Shown here: one piece after another, positions 28,228-36,003 of the stretch
Position numbering within the stretch: the first letter of the stretch is position 1
Layout of the letters: each line of letters starts with the position of its first letter
NCBI GenBank assembly: GCA_025846845.1
Contig: JAOYTL010000013.1
Span: forward strand, 1-64,000
DNA: 64,000 nt
Reading direction: 5' to 3'
Origin: Alloboseaceae bacterium BT-24-1
GTDB taxonomy: Bacteria; Pseudomonadota; Alphaproteobacteria; Rhizobiales; Beijerinckiaceae
Made by a program: the position numbers and the translations under genes
The notes under the pieces: model-generated
Databases searched by the model: none
The model's input: the letters and a program-made list of their open reading frames with translations, nothing else
Told to the model about the DNA's origin: nothing

Positions 28228-29277
28228 TCAATCTTCGTCCTCGTCCCCGAACAGGCCGAACTGCGCTGCTTCCCGGCTCGGCTCCGGCATGCCCAGATGC
28301 CGGAAGGCATGTGGCGTCAGCAGGCGGCCTCGCGGGGTGCGCTGGATGAAGCCCTGCTGCAGCAGGAAGGGCTCGATGATTTCCTCGATCGCATCGCGCG
28401 GCTCGGAGAGCGAGGCGGCGATGGTCTCGATCCCGACCGGGCCACCGCCGAAATTGATCGCGACGGTGGTGAGATAGCGCCGGTCCATCTGGTCGAGGCC
28501 GATCGCGTCGACATCGAGCAGGCCGAGCGCCTTGTCGGCGACCTTGCGGGTGACGATAGCGTCGCCGTCGACGATGGCGAAGTCGCGCACCCGCCTCAGC
28601 AGCCGGCCGGCGATGCGCGGCGTGCCACGCGCACGGCGGGCGATCTCGTTGGCGCCGTCATCCGACATCGGCACGCCGAGCACCCGGGCGCCGCGCGCGA
28701 CGATGCCCTGCAATTCCTCGACCGTGTAGAACTGCAGCCGGATCGGGATGCCGAAGCGGTCGCGCAACGGCGTGGTCAAAAGACCGGCGCGGGTGGTGGC
28801 GCCGACCAGGGTGAACTTCGGCAGGTCGATCTTGACCGAGCGCGCTGCCGGCCCCTCGCCGATGATCAGGTCGAGCTGGTAATCCTCCATCGCCGGGTAG
28901 AGGATTTCCTCCACTGCCGGATTGAGGCGGTGGATCTCGTCGATGAAGAGCACGTCGCGCTCTTCGAGATTGGTCAGCTGCGCCGCAAGATCGCCGGCCT
29001 TGGCGATGACCGGCCCCGAGGTCGAGCGGAAGCTGACACCGAGCTCGCGCGCCACGATCTGCGCCAGCGTGGTCTTGCCCAACCCCGGCGGCCCGACGAA
29101 CAGGACATGATCGAGCGCGTCGCCACGCGTCCGCGCTGCGTTGATGAAGACCTGGAGATTCGCGCGCGCCGCCGCCTGCCCGGTGAAATCGGCGAGCGAG
29201 AGCGGCCGCAGCGAGGACTCGCTGTCGTCGTCGCGCTTGTCCGCCGTCATCAGGCCGGGCCGCTTCGGTTCGCTCAC
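28228..29277 (-). CDS. ruvB: Holliday junction branch migration ATPase RuvB
   Basis: Hexameric AAA+ motor driving branch migration with RuvA. 349 residues. Walker A GPPGLGKTT is at 62-70, Walker B VLFIDEIHRL, sensor region VGATTRAGLLTTPLRDRFG, and a C-terminal winged helix (EIIEPFLLQQGFIQRTPRGR). Its start overlaps the stop of the acetyltransferase gene by 4 bp, so it is read as the third cistron after ruvA. Confidence 0.98.
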   Translation of the reverse strand: MSEPKRPGLMTADKRDDDSESSLRPLSLADFTGQAAARANLQVFINAARTRGDALDHVLFVGPPGLGKTTLAQIVARELGVSFRSTSGPVIAKAGDLAAQLTNLEERDVLFIDEIHRLNPAVEEILYPAMEDYQLDLIIGEGPAARSVKIDLPKFTLVGATTRAGLLTTPLRDRFGIPIRLQFYTVEELQGIVARGARVLGVPMSDDGANEIARRARGTPRIAGRLLRRVRDFAIVDGDAIVTRKVADKALGLLDVDAIGLDQMDRRYLTTVAINFGGGPVGIETIAASLSEPRDAIEEIIEPFLLQQGFIQRTPRGRLLTPHAFRHLGMPEPSREAAQFGLFGDEDED

Positions 29278-29762
29278 AATGCGATCTCCAGCTCCAGCGC
29301 GTCATGCACCGGAATGTCCTGGTAGCCGGTCTTGATGATCGTCGGAATCACCGAACGATAGGCGTCGATGGCCTCGATATAGAGCCCGGAGAAGCGGAAG
29401 CCATGCTTCTGGTAGAAGACCAGGGCCGGCATATTGTCATTGGTCAGCATGGCCCTGAGCTTGAGCGCGCCGGCGGCCCGCGCCGCCGCCTTCACCGCTT
29501 CGAGCATGCGCGACGCCGCGCCCTCCCCCTCTTTCAGGGAATGCAGGGCACACAGCACCGCAAGCTCGCCGTCATGCGCCCAGCTCGCCAGCGCCAGGAG
29601 CTCGCCCTCGGCCGTGAACATGCCGAGCAGGGGCAATTCGGCGCAATCGTAGAGCTTCAGGCCGATCACCATGCGATGCGAGCCCCAGTGCCGCATCATC
29701 AGCGCAAGGAACGCCGACTTGTCGGCGATCTCCCGGAAGATCACCGTCGGTCCGTTCTTCAC
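29274..29762 (-). CDS. GNAT-family N-acetyltransferase coupled between ruvA and ruvB
   Basis: 162 residues. The acetyl-CoA-binding region is visible as LHSLKEGEGAASRMLEAVKA (the Q/RxxGxG/A loop in a relaxed form), followed by AMLTNDNMPALVFYQKHGFR, the usual GNAT beta5-alpha4 motif. The acceptor is unknown. It overlaps the ruvA stop by 4 bp upstream and the ruvB start by 4 bp downstream, so all three should be translated as one coupled unit. In most bacteria ruvA and ruvB are directly adjacent, which makes the insertion notable. Confidence 0.88.
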   Translation of the reverse strand: MKNGPTVIFREIADKSAFLALMMRHWGSHRMVIGLKLYDCAELPLLGMFTAEGELLALASWAHDGELAVLCALHSLKEGEGAASRMLEAVKAAARAAGALKLRAMLTNDNMPALVFYQKHGFRFSGLYIEAIDAYRSVIPTIIKTGYQDIPVHDALELEIAL

Positions 29763-30376
29763 TTGGCAAGTTCCTTCAGCCCGAGCCGGATCAGCTGCGC
29801 CGTGCCGGCCCCCTCGCCTGCCGTACGTGACGCAGCCGCCACCGCCGCAACTGCCTGCGCCTGCTGGTAGCCGAGATTGGTGAGCGCCGAGACGGCGTCC
29901 GCCACCGGCTGCGGCAGCCTCTTGTCCTCGAGCGCGCCGGAGAGCTGCGCGATGGCCGGGTCGACATGGCCGAAAGCCGGCGCCTTGTCCTTGAGCTCGG
30001 CGCAGATGCGCTGGGCGAGCTTGGGGCCGACACCGGGCGCGCGCGCCACCGCAGCCTTGTCGTTGCTGGCGATCGCGGTCGCGAGCGCGCCGGGCTCCAG
30101 CGTCGAGAGGATGGCGAGCGCGACCTTGGCGCCGACGCCCTGCACCATCTGCATCAGCCTGAACCAGTCGCGCTCATTGTCCGACATGAAGCCGTAGAGC
30201 CGGATCGCGTCCTCGCGGACATGCGTCTCGATCGACAGGGCGGCCGCCTCGCCGGCCTTGGGCAGGCGCTGCAGCGTGCGCGAGGAACACTGCACGACAT
30301 AGCCGACGCCCTGTACGTCGACGATGACGAAGTCCTCGCCATACGAATCGATGAGGCCCTTGAGCTTTCCGATCAT
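29759..30376 (-). CDS. ruvA: Holliday junction branch migration protein RuvA
   Basis: Tetrameric junction-binding protein. 205 residues: N-terminal OB fold (MIGKLKGLIDSYGEDFVIVD), helix-hairpin-helix motifs (MVQGVGAKVALAILS and APGVGPKLAQRICAEL), and a C-terminal three-helix domain that contacts RuvB (DAVSALTNLGYQQAQAVAAV). The ATG at 30376 is the conserved start; the frame extends upstream without homology. It is separated from ruvC by an oppositely oriented FAD oxidoreductase gene. Confidence 0.97.
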   Translation of the reverse strand: MIGKLKGLIDSYGEDFVIVDVQGVGYVVQCSSRTLQRLPKAGEAAALSIETHVREDAIRLYGFMSDNERDWFRLMQMVQGVGAKVALAILSTLEPGALATAIASNDKAAVARAPGVGPKLAQRICAELKDKAPAFGHVDPAIAQLSGALEDKRLPQPVADAVSALTNLGYQQAQAVAAVAAASRTAGEGAGTAQLIRLGLKELAK

Positions 30377-30468
30377 GCCTCCTGTTAGCATGGCGGTAGC
30401 CCGCCGCCAGACCGGATCATTCGTGGCGATCATGCGTTCTCCACCGGCGATATGGAGGGTGTGGGCAC

Positions 30469-31680
30469 GTGCTGACGAAAGCGAGGGACCTGCGGACCGG
30501 GCGCTCGGTCTGGCAGGGCAAGCGATCACCGCGCTTTCCGAGGCAAGGTATCACCGAGGATACGCAGAGCGACGTCGTCATCATCGGCGCCGGCATCTCA
30601 GGCGCGATGCAGGCCGAAGCGCTGAGCGAGGCGGGCTTCAGCGTGCTGGTCGTCGACCGGCGCGGCCCGGTACGCGGCTCGACGCCGGCGAGCACCGCCC
30701 TGCTGCAATACGAGATCGACCAACCCCTGACCAAGCTGACGCGTCAGATCGGCGAGGAGGCCGCCATCCGCGCCTGGCGCCGCTCGCGCCTCGCCGTCGA
30801 TGGGCTGGCGGCGCGGATCGAGGCGCTGGCGATCGCTCCGGTCATACGTCGCGATTCGCTTTATCTCGCCGGCGACGTGCTCGATGCCGACGGCCTGGCC
30901 CGCGAGGGGGAAGCCCGTCGACACGCCGGGTTGGAAATCGCCTTGCTCGATGCCGCGGCGCTGAAGGCGCGCTTCGGCATCGATCGCGAAGCGGCCCTGC
31001 TGGGCTACGACAATCTCGAGGCCGATCCGGTGCAGCTCGCCACCGGCTTCCTCCGCGCCGCAGTCTCCCGCGGCGCGCGCCTCGCCTGGCCGGTCGAGAT
31101 CGTCGACCTCGATGCGAAGCCGCGCTCGGTCAGCCTGCGCACCAGGGACGGCCACCGCATCCGCTGTCGCCATCTCGTCTTCTGCACCGGCTACGAACTG
31201 CCCTTCGGCGAGATGCCGAAGGGGCACAGCGTGCTCTCGACCTGGGCTCTCGCCACCGCCCCCCAGAAGCGTAACCTCTGGCCACGATGCTGCTTCATCT
31301 GGGAGGCGTCCGACCCTTATCTCTACATGCGCACCACCCGCGACGGCCGCATCATCTGCGGCGGCGAGGACGAGGATTTCGTCGACGAGAACAAGCGCGA
31401 CGCGCTGATGGGCGAGAAGACGCAAGCCATCCAGCACAAGCTCGGCAAGCTCCTGCCCAAGGTCTCGACCGAGGCCGATTATGCCTGGACCGGCACGTTC
31501 GGAGCCTCGACGACCGGGCTGCCGACCATCGGCCCGACGCCGGATCTCAAGAATTGCTGGACGGTGATGGGTTTCGGCGGCAACGGCATCACCTATAGCC
31601 GCATCGGCGCCGAAATCATCCGCGCCGGTCTCCTCGGCAAGGGCGATCCGGACGCCGAGCTTTACGCCTTCCGCAGCTGA
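30469..31680 (+). CDS. FAD-dependent oxidoreductase (DAO superfamily)
   Basis: 403 residues. The dinucleotide motif VVIIGAGISGAMQAEAL lies near 36-52, ending in VLVVDRR. The middle DAO region has ASTALLQYEIDQPL and LVFCTGYELPF, and the C-terminal FAD contact is VMGFGGNGITYSRIG. It resembles glycine/D-amino-acid or glutamylputrescine oxidase relatives, but the substrate is unknown. The GTG at 30469 follows GGAGGG. It is divergent from ruvA (92 bp apart), and its last 19 bp overlap the 3' end of ruvC on the other strand. Confidence 0.88.
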   Translation: MLTKARDLRTGRSVWQGKRSPRFPRQGITEDTQSDVVIIGAGISGAMQAEALSEAGFSVLVVDRRGPVRGSTPASTALLQYEIDQPLTKLTRQIGEEAAIRAWRRSRLAVDGLAARIEALAIAPVIRRDSLYLAGDVLDADGLAREGEARRHAGLEIALLDAAALKARFGIDREAALLGYDNLEADPVQLATGFLRAAVSRGARLAWPVEIVDLDAKPRSVSLRTRDGHRIRCRHLVFCTGYELPFGEMPKGHSVLSTWALATAPQKRNLWPRCCFIWEASDPYLYMRTTRDGRIICGGEDEDFVDENKRDALMGEKTQAIQHKLGKLLPKVSTEADYAWTGTFGASTTGLPTIGPTPDLKNCWTVMGFGGNGITYSRIGAEIIRAGLLGKGDPDAELYAFRS

Positions 31681-32180
31681 TACTGCGCCAGCAGCGCCCT
31701 GGCGCCACGATGCTGCGAATGGCAGATCGCGACAGCGAGCGCGTCCGCCGCGTCGGCGCTGCGCGTCTCGGCCTTGGGCAACAGCACGCGGATCATCGCC
31801 TGCACCTGCTTCTTGTCGGCATGGCCGACGCCGACCACGGTCTTCTTCACCAGATTGGCGGCGTACTCCGCCACATCGAGCCCAGCCAGCGCCGGCACGA
31901 CCAGCGCGATGCCGCGCGCCTGGCCCAGCTTCAGCGCCGATTGCGGATCGCGGTTGACGAAGGTCTCCTCGACCGCGACCTCCTGCGGCTGATGCCGCGC
32001 GATCACCCCGGCGATTCCGTCATGCAGTTGCCGCAGCCGTTCGGCGAGCGACTGCTTGTCGTCGCTCTCGACCACGCCGCAGGCGACGAAGGACAGCTTC
32101 GTCCCCTCGCTGACGATGAGGCCCCAGCCGGTCTTCCTGAGACCGGGATCAAGGCCGAGGATGCGAATCGGATCGGACAT
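31662..32180 (-). CDS. ruvC: Crossover junction endodeoxyribonuclease RuvC
   Basis: Holliday-junction resolvase. 172 residues with the acidic residues of the RNase-H-like active site: Asp11 in ILGLDPGLRKTG, Glu in VAVEETFVN, and the C-terminal pair in SADAADALAVAICH. The length is normal. It is oriented with ruvA and ruvB but separated from them by the FAD oxidoreductase gene, so it probably has its own promoter between 32181 and 32292. Confidence 0.97.
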   Translation of the reverse strand: MSDPIRILGLDPGLRKTGWGLIVSEGTKLSFVACGVVESDDKQSLAERLRQLHDGIAGVIARHQPQEVAVEETFVNRDPQSALKLGQARGIALVVPALAGLDVAEYAANLVKKTVVGVGHADKKQVQAMIRVLLPKAETRSADAADALAVAICHSQHRGARALLAQYQLRKA

Positions 32181-32292
32181 GCGCGAACGCTATTCCCGAT
32201 CGGGCTCCGGCGCACCCTGTCGCGGCGCTAGACGGGAGCGAGGCACGAGCCTCGACCCCATTTTTTGGCGACGCGAACTGAGCACGCTTTGC

Positions 32293-32769
32293 TCAGGCGC
32301 CCTTCAGCCGGGTGTTGCACTGGCTGTAGTAGCCGCCACCCTTCTGGATCCACTTCAGCTCGCCATTCCCGCCATTGGCCTTGTTGGCGTTGTACTGGTC
32401 GTTGCAGGTCTTGAAGCGCTGCTTGCCGGCCGAGAGGGTCGAGTATTTCGGATCGACCTTGCTCGGGAACATGGCATTGCCGGCTGCGGCGGGTGCAGCC
32501 GCGGGTTTGGCCGGGGCGCTGGCAACAGGCTTGGCAGGCGCGGTCGTCGCAGCGGGCGCAGCCGCAGCGGGGGTGGCTGCGTCACCGCATTGCGCCTTGC
32601 GGAAATCATTCCACGACTGTCCGGCCAGCGTATTGCCGGCCTTGGCGGCGTTGTACTTGGTGCTGCACTCCTTCATCGTCAGCGCCAGTGCCGGCGACGA
32701 TGTCTGGAGCATGAGACCGCCGCTCAGCGCGAAGAGTCCGGCGGCAAACGCAAATCTGGTGCGTGTCAT
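32293..32769 (-). CDS. Secreted small protein with two Cys-containing repeats
   Basis: 158 residues with a signal peptide (FAFAAGLFALSGGLMLQTSS, cut near ALA). Two related segments are separated by an Ala/Pro linker (AAPAATTAPAKPVASAP): ECSTKYNAAKAGNTLAGQSW ending QC, and TCNDQYNANKANGGNGELKW ending QC. Each pairs an early and a late Cys, which suggests a duplicated disulfide-closed unit of PsiF-repeat style. The ATG at 32769 has AGGGGGA 8 bases upstream. Function unknown. Confidence 0.82.
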   Translation of the reverse strand: MTRTRFAFAAGLFALSGGLMLQTSSPALALTMKECSTKYNAAKAGNTLAGQSWNDFRKAQCGDAATPAAAAPAATTAPAKPVASAPAKPAAAPAAAGNAMFPSKVDPKYSTLSAGKQRFKTCNDQYNANKANGGNGELKWIQKGGGYYSQCNTRLKGA

Positions 32770-33089
32770 GATCACTATCCCCCTGTGGGGTCAGGTTGGT
32801 GCAGCGTCGACCTAGCGGAACATCCCGGGAGGTCTCGCGGCTGAACGACGCTAGGATCGTCAAGATGAACGAGCAATGACGGGTTGTATTAAAGTTTTGT
32901 AAGGTATCTGGCCCAGCAGCCTGTCGCGGCCCTGACCGGCGCGAAACACCTGCCGGTTCAGGAATAGGGCGGAAGGCAGGGACGCAGCTCACACCATCGA
33001 TGAGCAATACTCATCGCTGCCATCACCGCAACAGGGGTTGATCAGCCGGCGCCTTGCGCGAAGGTAGAAAATCCTTCCCCGGCGTTCCG
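32770..33089. other. Intergenic region with divergent promoters
   Basis: 320 bp between a minus-strand and a plus-strand gene. It holds a locally AT-richer stretch (about 32880-32905, GGTTGTATTAAAGTTTTGTA) that could carry a promoter. I see no RNA gene, repeat or open frame that I can support. Confidence 0.45.
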
Positions 33090-33869
33090 ATGACAAACCT
33101 CCTGATTTCGCTCTTTCCCGGTGTCTCGCTCGACGGCATCGCCGTCCTGGTCGGCGCGACCTTGCTCGGTGGGCTGATCCGCGGCTTCACCGGCTTCGGC
33201 TTCGCCATGGTGTTCATGCCGTTGGCCTCGATCGTGCTCGGCCCGGTCGCGGCGCTCGGGCTGATCTGGGTGATCGATCTGCCCTTCGCCCTGCCGCTGG
33301 CGGCGCGTTCGGCAAAGCGGGCGGAATGGAGCGAGGTCATCCCGCTCCTGATCACCGCGACGCTGACCCTGCCGCTCGGCATCGCCCTGCTCACCTGGCT
33401 CGATCGCGAGACCATGCGCTGGCTGCTGGCGCTGCTCGTGCTCGCCGCCGTCCTGCTGATGGCCTCGGGCTGGCGCTACCATGGCAAGCCCGGCATCCCG
33501 CTCTCGCTCGGCGTCGGCGCTGCGTCAGGCTTGTGCAACGGCCTCGCCAGCATCGGCGGCATGCCGCTCGCCGTGTTCTGGCTTGGCGCCCAGCGCAACG
33601 ACCGACACAAGACGCGCGCCAATATGCAGACCTATTTCGGGCTGAGCACCGTGGTCAGCGGCGCGGTCTTATGGGCGAAGGCCATCATCACCTTCACGTC
33701 GCTGGTGATGGCTCTACCGCTCTTTGCCGTCTACGGCGCGGGCCTCTGGCTCGGCACCCATGCCTTCGGCCTGGCGTCAGAACAGACCTTCCGCCGCATC
33801 GCCTATCTGACGATCTTCCTGAGCGCGCTCGTCAGCCTGCCGTTCTGGGATGGGCTGATCGGGCGGTAG
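33090..33869 (+). CDS. TSUP-family permease (TauE/SafE-like)
   Basis: 259 residues, mostly hydrophobic, with about eight membrane helices. The family repeats are visible near each half: GGLIRGFTGFGFAMVFMPL (about 28-46) and GVGAASGLCNGLASIGGMPL (about 139-158). The family exports or imports small sulfur-containing or organic anions; the substrate cannot be inferred. The ATG at 33090 is used, with an in-frame TTG at 33054 possible. The gene stands alone, with an AT-rich orphan downstream on the opposite strand. Confidence 0.88.
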   Translation: MTNLLISLFPGVSLDGIAVLVGATLLGGLIRGFTGFGFAMVFMPLASIVLGPVAALGLIWVIDLPFALPLAARSAKRAEWSEVIPLLITATLTLPLGIALLTWLDRETMRWLLALLVLAAVLLMASGWRYHGKPGIPLSLGVGAASGLCNGLASIGGMPLAVFWLGAQRNDRHKTRANMQTYFGLSTVVSGAVLWAKAIITFTSLVMALPLFAVYGAGLWLGTHAFGLASEQTFRRIAYLTIFLSALVSLPFWDGLIGR

Positions 33870-34012
33870 GACTTGATCTCTTCCTTAGTGCTGCGCGCCC
33901 ATTGGTGGGCAACAGGTTCCAAATCCATCGGGACGAGCGGATGCCGTTAGGCTTATCAGCATTGACCCAATGACAAGCATCAGCAGCATGCGCCCCACAG
34001 TCACTCCCGGCT

Positions 34013-34966
34013 TCATTTCGAGCATCCCGATGAAATCAGTTCGTTGATAATATGATTTCTCTCATCAATAGAAATATACTTCTGAATAATAGTCATTTCA
34101 TAATCAAAATCGTTCACAACAGCATCAGAATAAGAAAAATCTCCCGTATTAAAGCGAGCTTGAATGATACTTTTTACTTTTTGATCTTCACAGAACGCTT
34201 CTTTTAAATCCAAAAATATCACGGGATCATTTTTCCCAACTCTTTTTAGAGATGAAACATAAGCAAGCAAATGAAATTTAGATTGAAAGTAAGATGACTT
34301 AAATTTATATTTTAAGTTTTTGAATTCTTCATGAACATCGCGCTCTTTTTCTGACAAAATTTGAAGATGATTTAAAATAAACATGTCAGTTACATTACTA
34401 CATTCCAAAGTAGAACTTGAAAAATTTAAAGCTTTATCATAATCATTAAGCTTCATGTGGAACGCCGCAAGAGAGGACGTTGCAGCAGATTTGTTTTGCT
34501 CACACGAGGCTTCGTTGCTATACAACTGATTCATTTCAGAATAAATCTGAACACCCTTTTGATATTGAGCTAAAGCATAATAGCTAGTACCCAACTGGTG
34601 CCTAACCCTATCATCATAGGGGTTATCTTTTATATACAATTCTGCTTTGAAAATTACACTCTGGTAATTCTTATCGTAGAATGATCTCTCGATATTCGAT
34701 CGAGCTATTGATCGTTCGACCATATTAGAAAGAACCCACGATAAAACACCAAGTATCAGAGCAGAAAGGGATAGCACAAATCCATAAAAGAATATTCTAA
34801 GGACAATTTTAGCTGAGGCATCAGGAAGAATTGCCTTAAGATTAATACCTCTCAATAAGGCAAAAACCGCTCCAAAAAAAAGCGACAACGCCAAGCCAGC
34901 GAGGGAAAGCGGGGTCGCTACCTGAGTAGCAACCTTTACAATCGGCAACAACGATGACATATCCAT
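34013..34966 (-). CDS. AT-rich orphan: two-helix membrane protein with TPR-like domain
   Basis: 317 residues. Two membrane helices lie near 18-38 (PLSLAGLALSLFFGAVFALL) and 55-82 (FFYGFVLSLSALILGVLSWV). A cytoplasmic or periplasmic domain follows, with TPR-like helices (YDDRVRHQLGTSYYALAQYQ) and many Lys, Ser, Asn and Tyr. No named family recognised. Its base composition is far from the neighbours: three counted 60-base lines (34081, 34561, 34801) contain 16, 25 and 23 G/C. The ATG at 34966 or a GTG at 34972 may start it. It is probably a recent acquisition between the TSUP gene and yebC. Confidence 0.85.
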   Translation of the reverse strand: MDMSSLLPIVKVATQVATPLSLAGLALSLFFGAVFALLRGINLKAILPDASAKIVLRIFFYGFVLSLSALILGVLSWVLSNMVERSIARSNIERSFYDKNYQSVIFKAELYIKDNPYDDRVRHQLGTSYYALAQYQKGVQIYSEMNQLYSNEASCEQNKSAATSSLAAFHMKLNDYDKALNFSSSTLECSNVTDMFILNHLQILSEKERDVHEEFKNLKYKFKSSYFQSKFHLLAYVSSLKRVGKNDPVIFLDLKEAFCEDQKVKSIIQARFNTGDFSYSDAVVNDFDYEMTIIQKYISIDERNHIINELISSGCSK

Positions 34967-35005
34967 CGCCACGCTCGCAATTTAATTTGACAACTCTAGA
35001 AGATA

Positions 35006-35036
35006 AAAGGATCCTGACGCAAGGTCAAGATCCTTT
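35006..35036 (-). terminator. Intrinsic terminator after yebC
   Basis: AAAGGATC pairs with GATCCTTT, and inside it TGAC pairs with GTCA, with one mismatch between and loop GCAAG. On the minus strand it is followed by TATCTTCT. It starts 56 bp past the yebC stop and stops yebC transcription from entering the AT-rich orphan. Confidence 0.75.
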
Positions 35037-35091
35037 GGCAGCTTTAGTCAACGACATATCTGAAACGCAACTAGTATAACGGAGTTTTGGC

Positions 35092-35838
35092 TTACCCACC
35101 GAGCTTGGCCATCACCTCGTCGGCAATCTCGAAATTGGCGAAGACGTTCTGCACGTCGTCGTCATTGTCGAGCGCCTCCATCAGCTTCATCATCGAGGCC
35201 GCCTTCTCCTCGTCGAGGGGCGTCGTGGTGGTCGGCCGCCAGACCGGCTTGGCCGAGGCCGGCGCGCCGAGCGTGCCTTCGAGCGCCTTCGAGACCTCGT
35301 TGAGCGCATCGAAGGCGCACAGGATGGTGTGGCCGTTCTCGTCCGAGATCACGTCGTCGGCGCCAGCCTCGATCGCCGCCTCCATCACCTTGTCGGCATC
35401 GCCGACTTCGGCGGGATAGCTGACCTCGCCGACGCGGTTGAACATGAACGAGACCGAGTTGCTCTCGCCCATCGCTCCACCGGACTTGGTGAAGTAGGAG
35501 CGGACGGCGGAGGCGGTGCGGTTGCGGTTGTCGGTCAGCGCCTCGACGATGACGGCCGTGCCGCCAGGCCCATAGCCCTCGTAGCGGACCTCGTCATAGT
35601 TGTCGCCCTCGCCACCGAGCGCCTTCTTGATCGCGCGCTCGATATTGTCCTTCGGCATGTTCTCGGCCCGCGCAGCCAGCACGGCCATGCGCAGGCGCGG
35701 ATTCATGTTCGGATCGGGCATGCCCAATTTGGCGGCGACGGTGATTTCACGGGCCAGTTTCGAGAACAGCTTGGAGCGCACCGCGTCCTGCTTGCCCTTG
35801 CGGTGCATGATGTTCTTGAACTGTGAATGGCCGGCCAT
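35092..35838 (-). CDS. yebC: YebC/PmpR-family regulatory protein
   Basis: 248 residues with the family opening MAGHSQFKNIMHRKGKQDA, then ENMPKDNIERAIKKALGG, YEGYGPGGTAVIVEALTDNR and NSVSFMFNRVGEVSY. Members act as DNA-binding regulators, and newer work on the family links it to translation of difficult peptide motifs. The gene normally lies just upstream of ruvC in alphaproteobacteria. Here the TSUP, Cys-repeat and AT-rich genes have come between them. Confidence 0.95.
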   Translation of the reverse strand: MAGHSQFKNIMHRKGKQDAVRSKLFSKLAREITVAAKLGMPDPNMNPRLRMAVLAARAENMPKDNIERAIKKALGGEGDNYDEVRYEGYGPGGTAVIVEALTDNRNRTASAVRSYFTKSGGAMGESNSVSFMFNRVGEVSYPAEVGDADKVMEAAIEAGADDVISDENGHTILCAFDALNEVSKALEGTLGAPASAKPVWRPTTTTPLDEEKAASMMKLMEALDNDDDVQNVFANFEIADEVMAKLGG

Positions 35839-36003
35839 ACGCCCAAATCTCCGCTTTCATGCGCCGGCCGGCTTATACTCAGCCGGCTCGGCGCGAGGCA
35901 AGCGCGGCGGCAGCGTTTCCGGCGCGCTCATGCTTAAGCGTTTATTCGCGAAGCTGCAGCAATGTCGTGGGCAGGCCCACCAGCGGAAACGAACACAGCG
36001 CGC

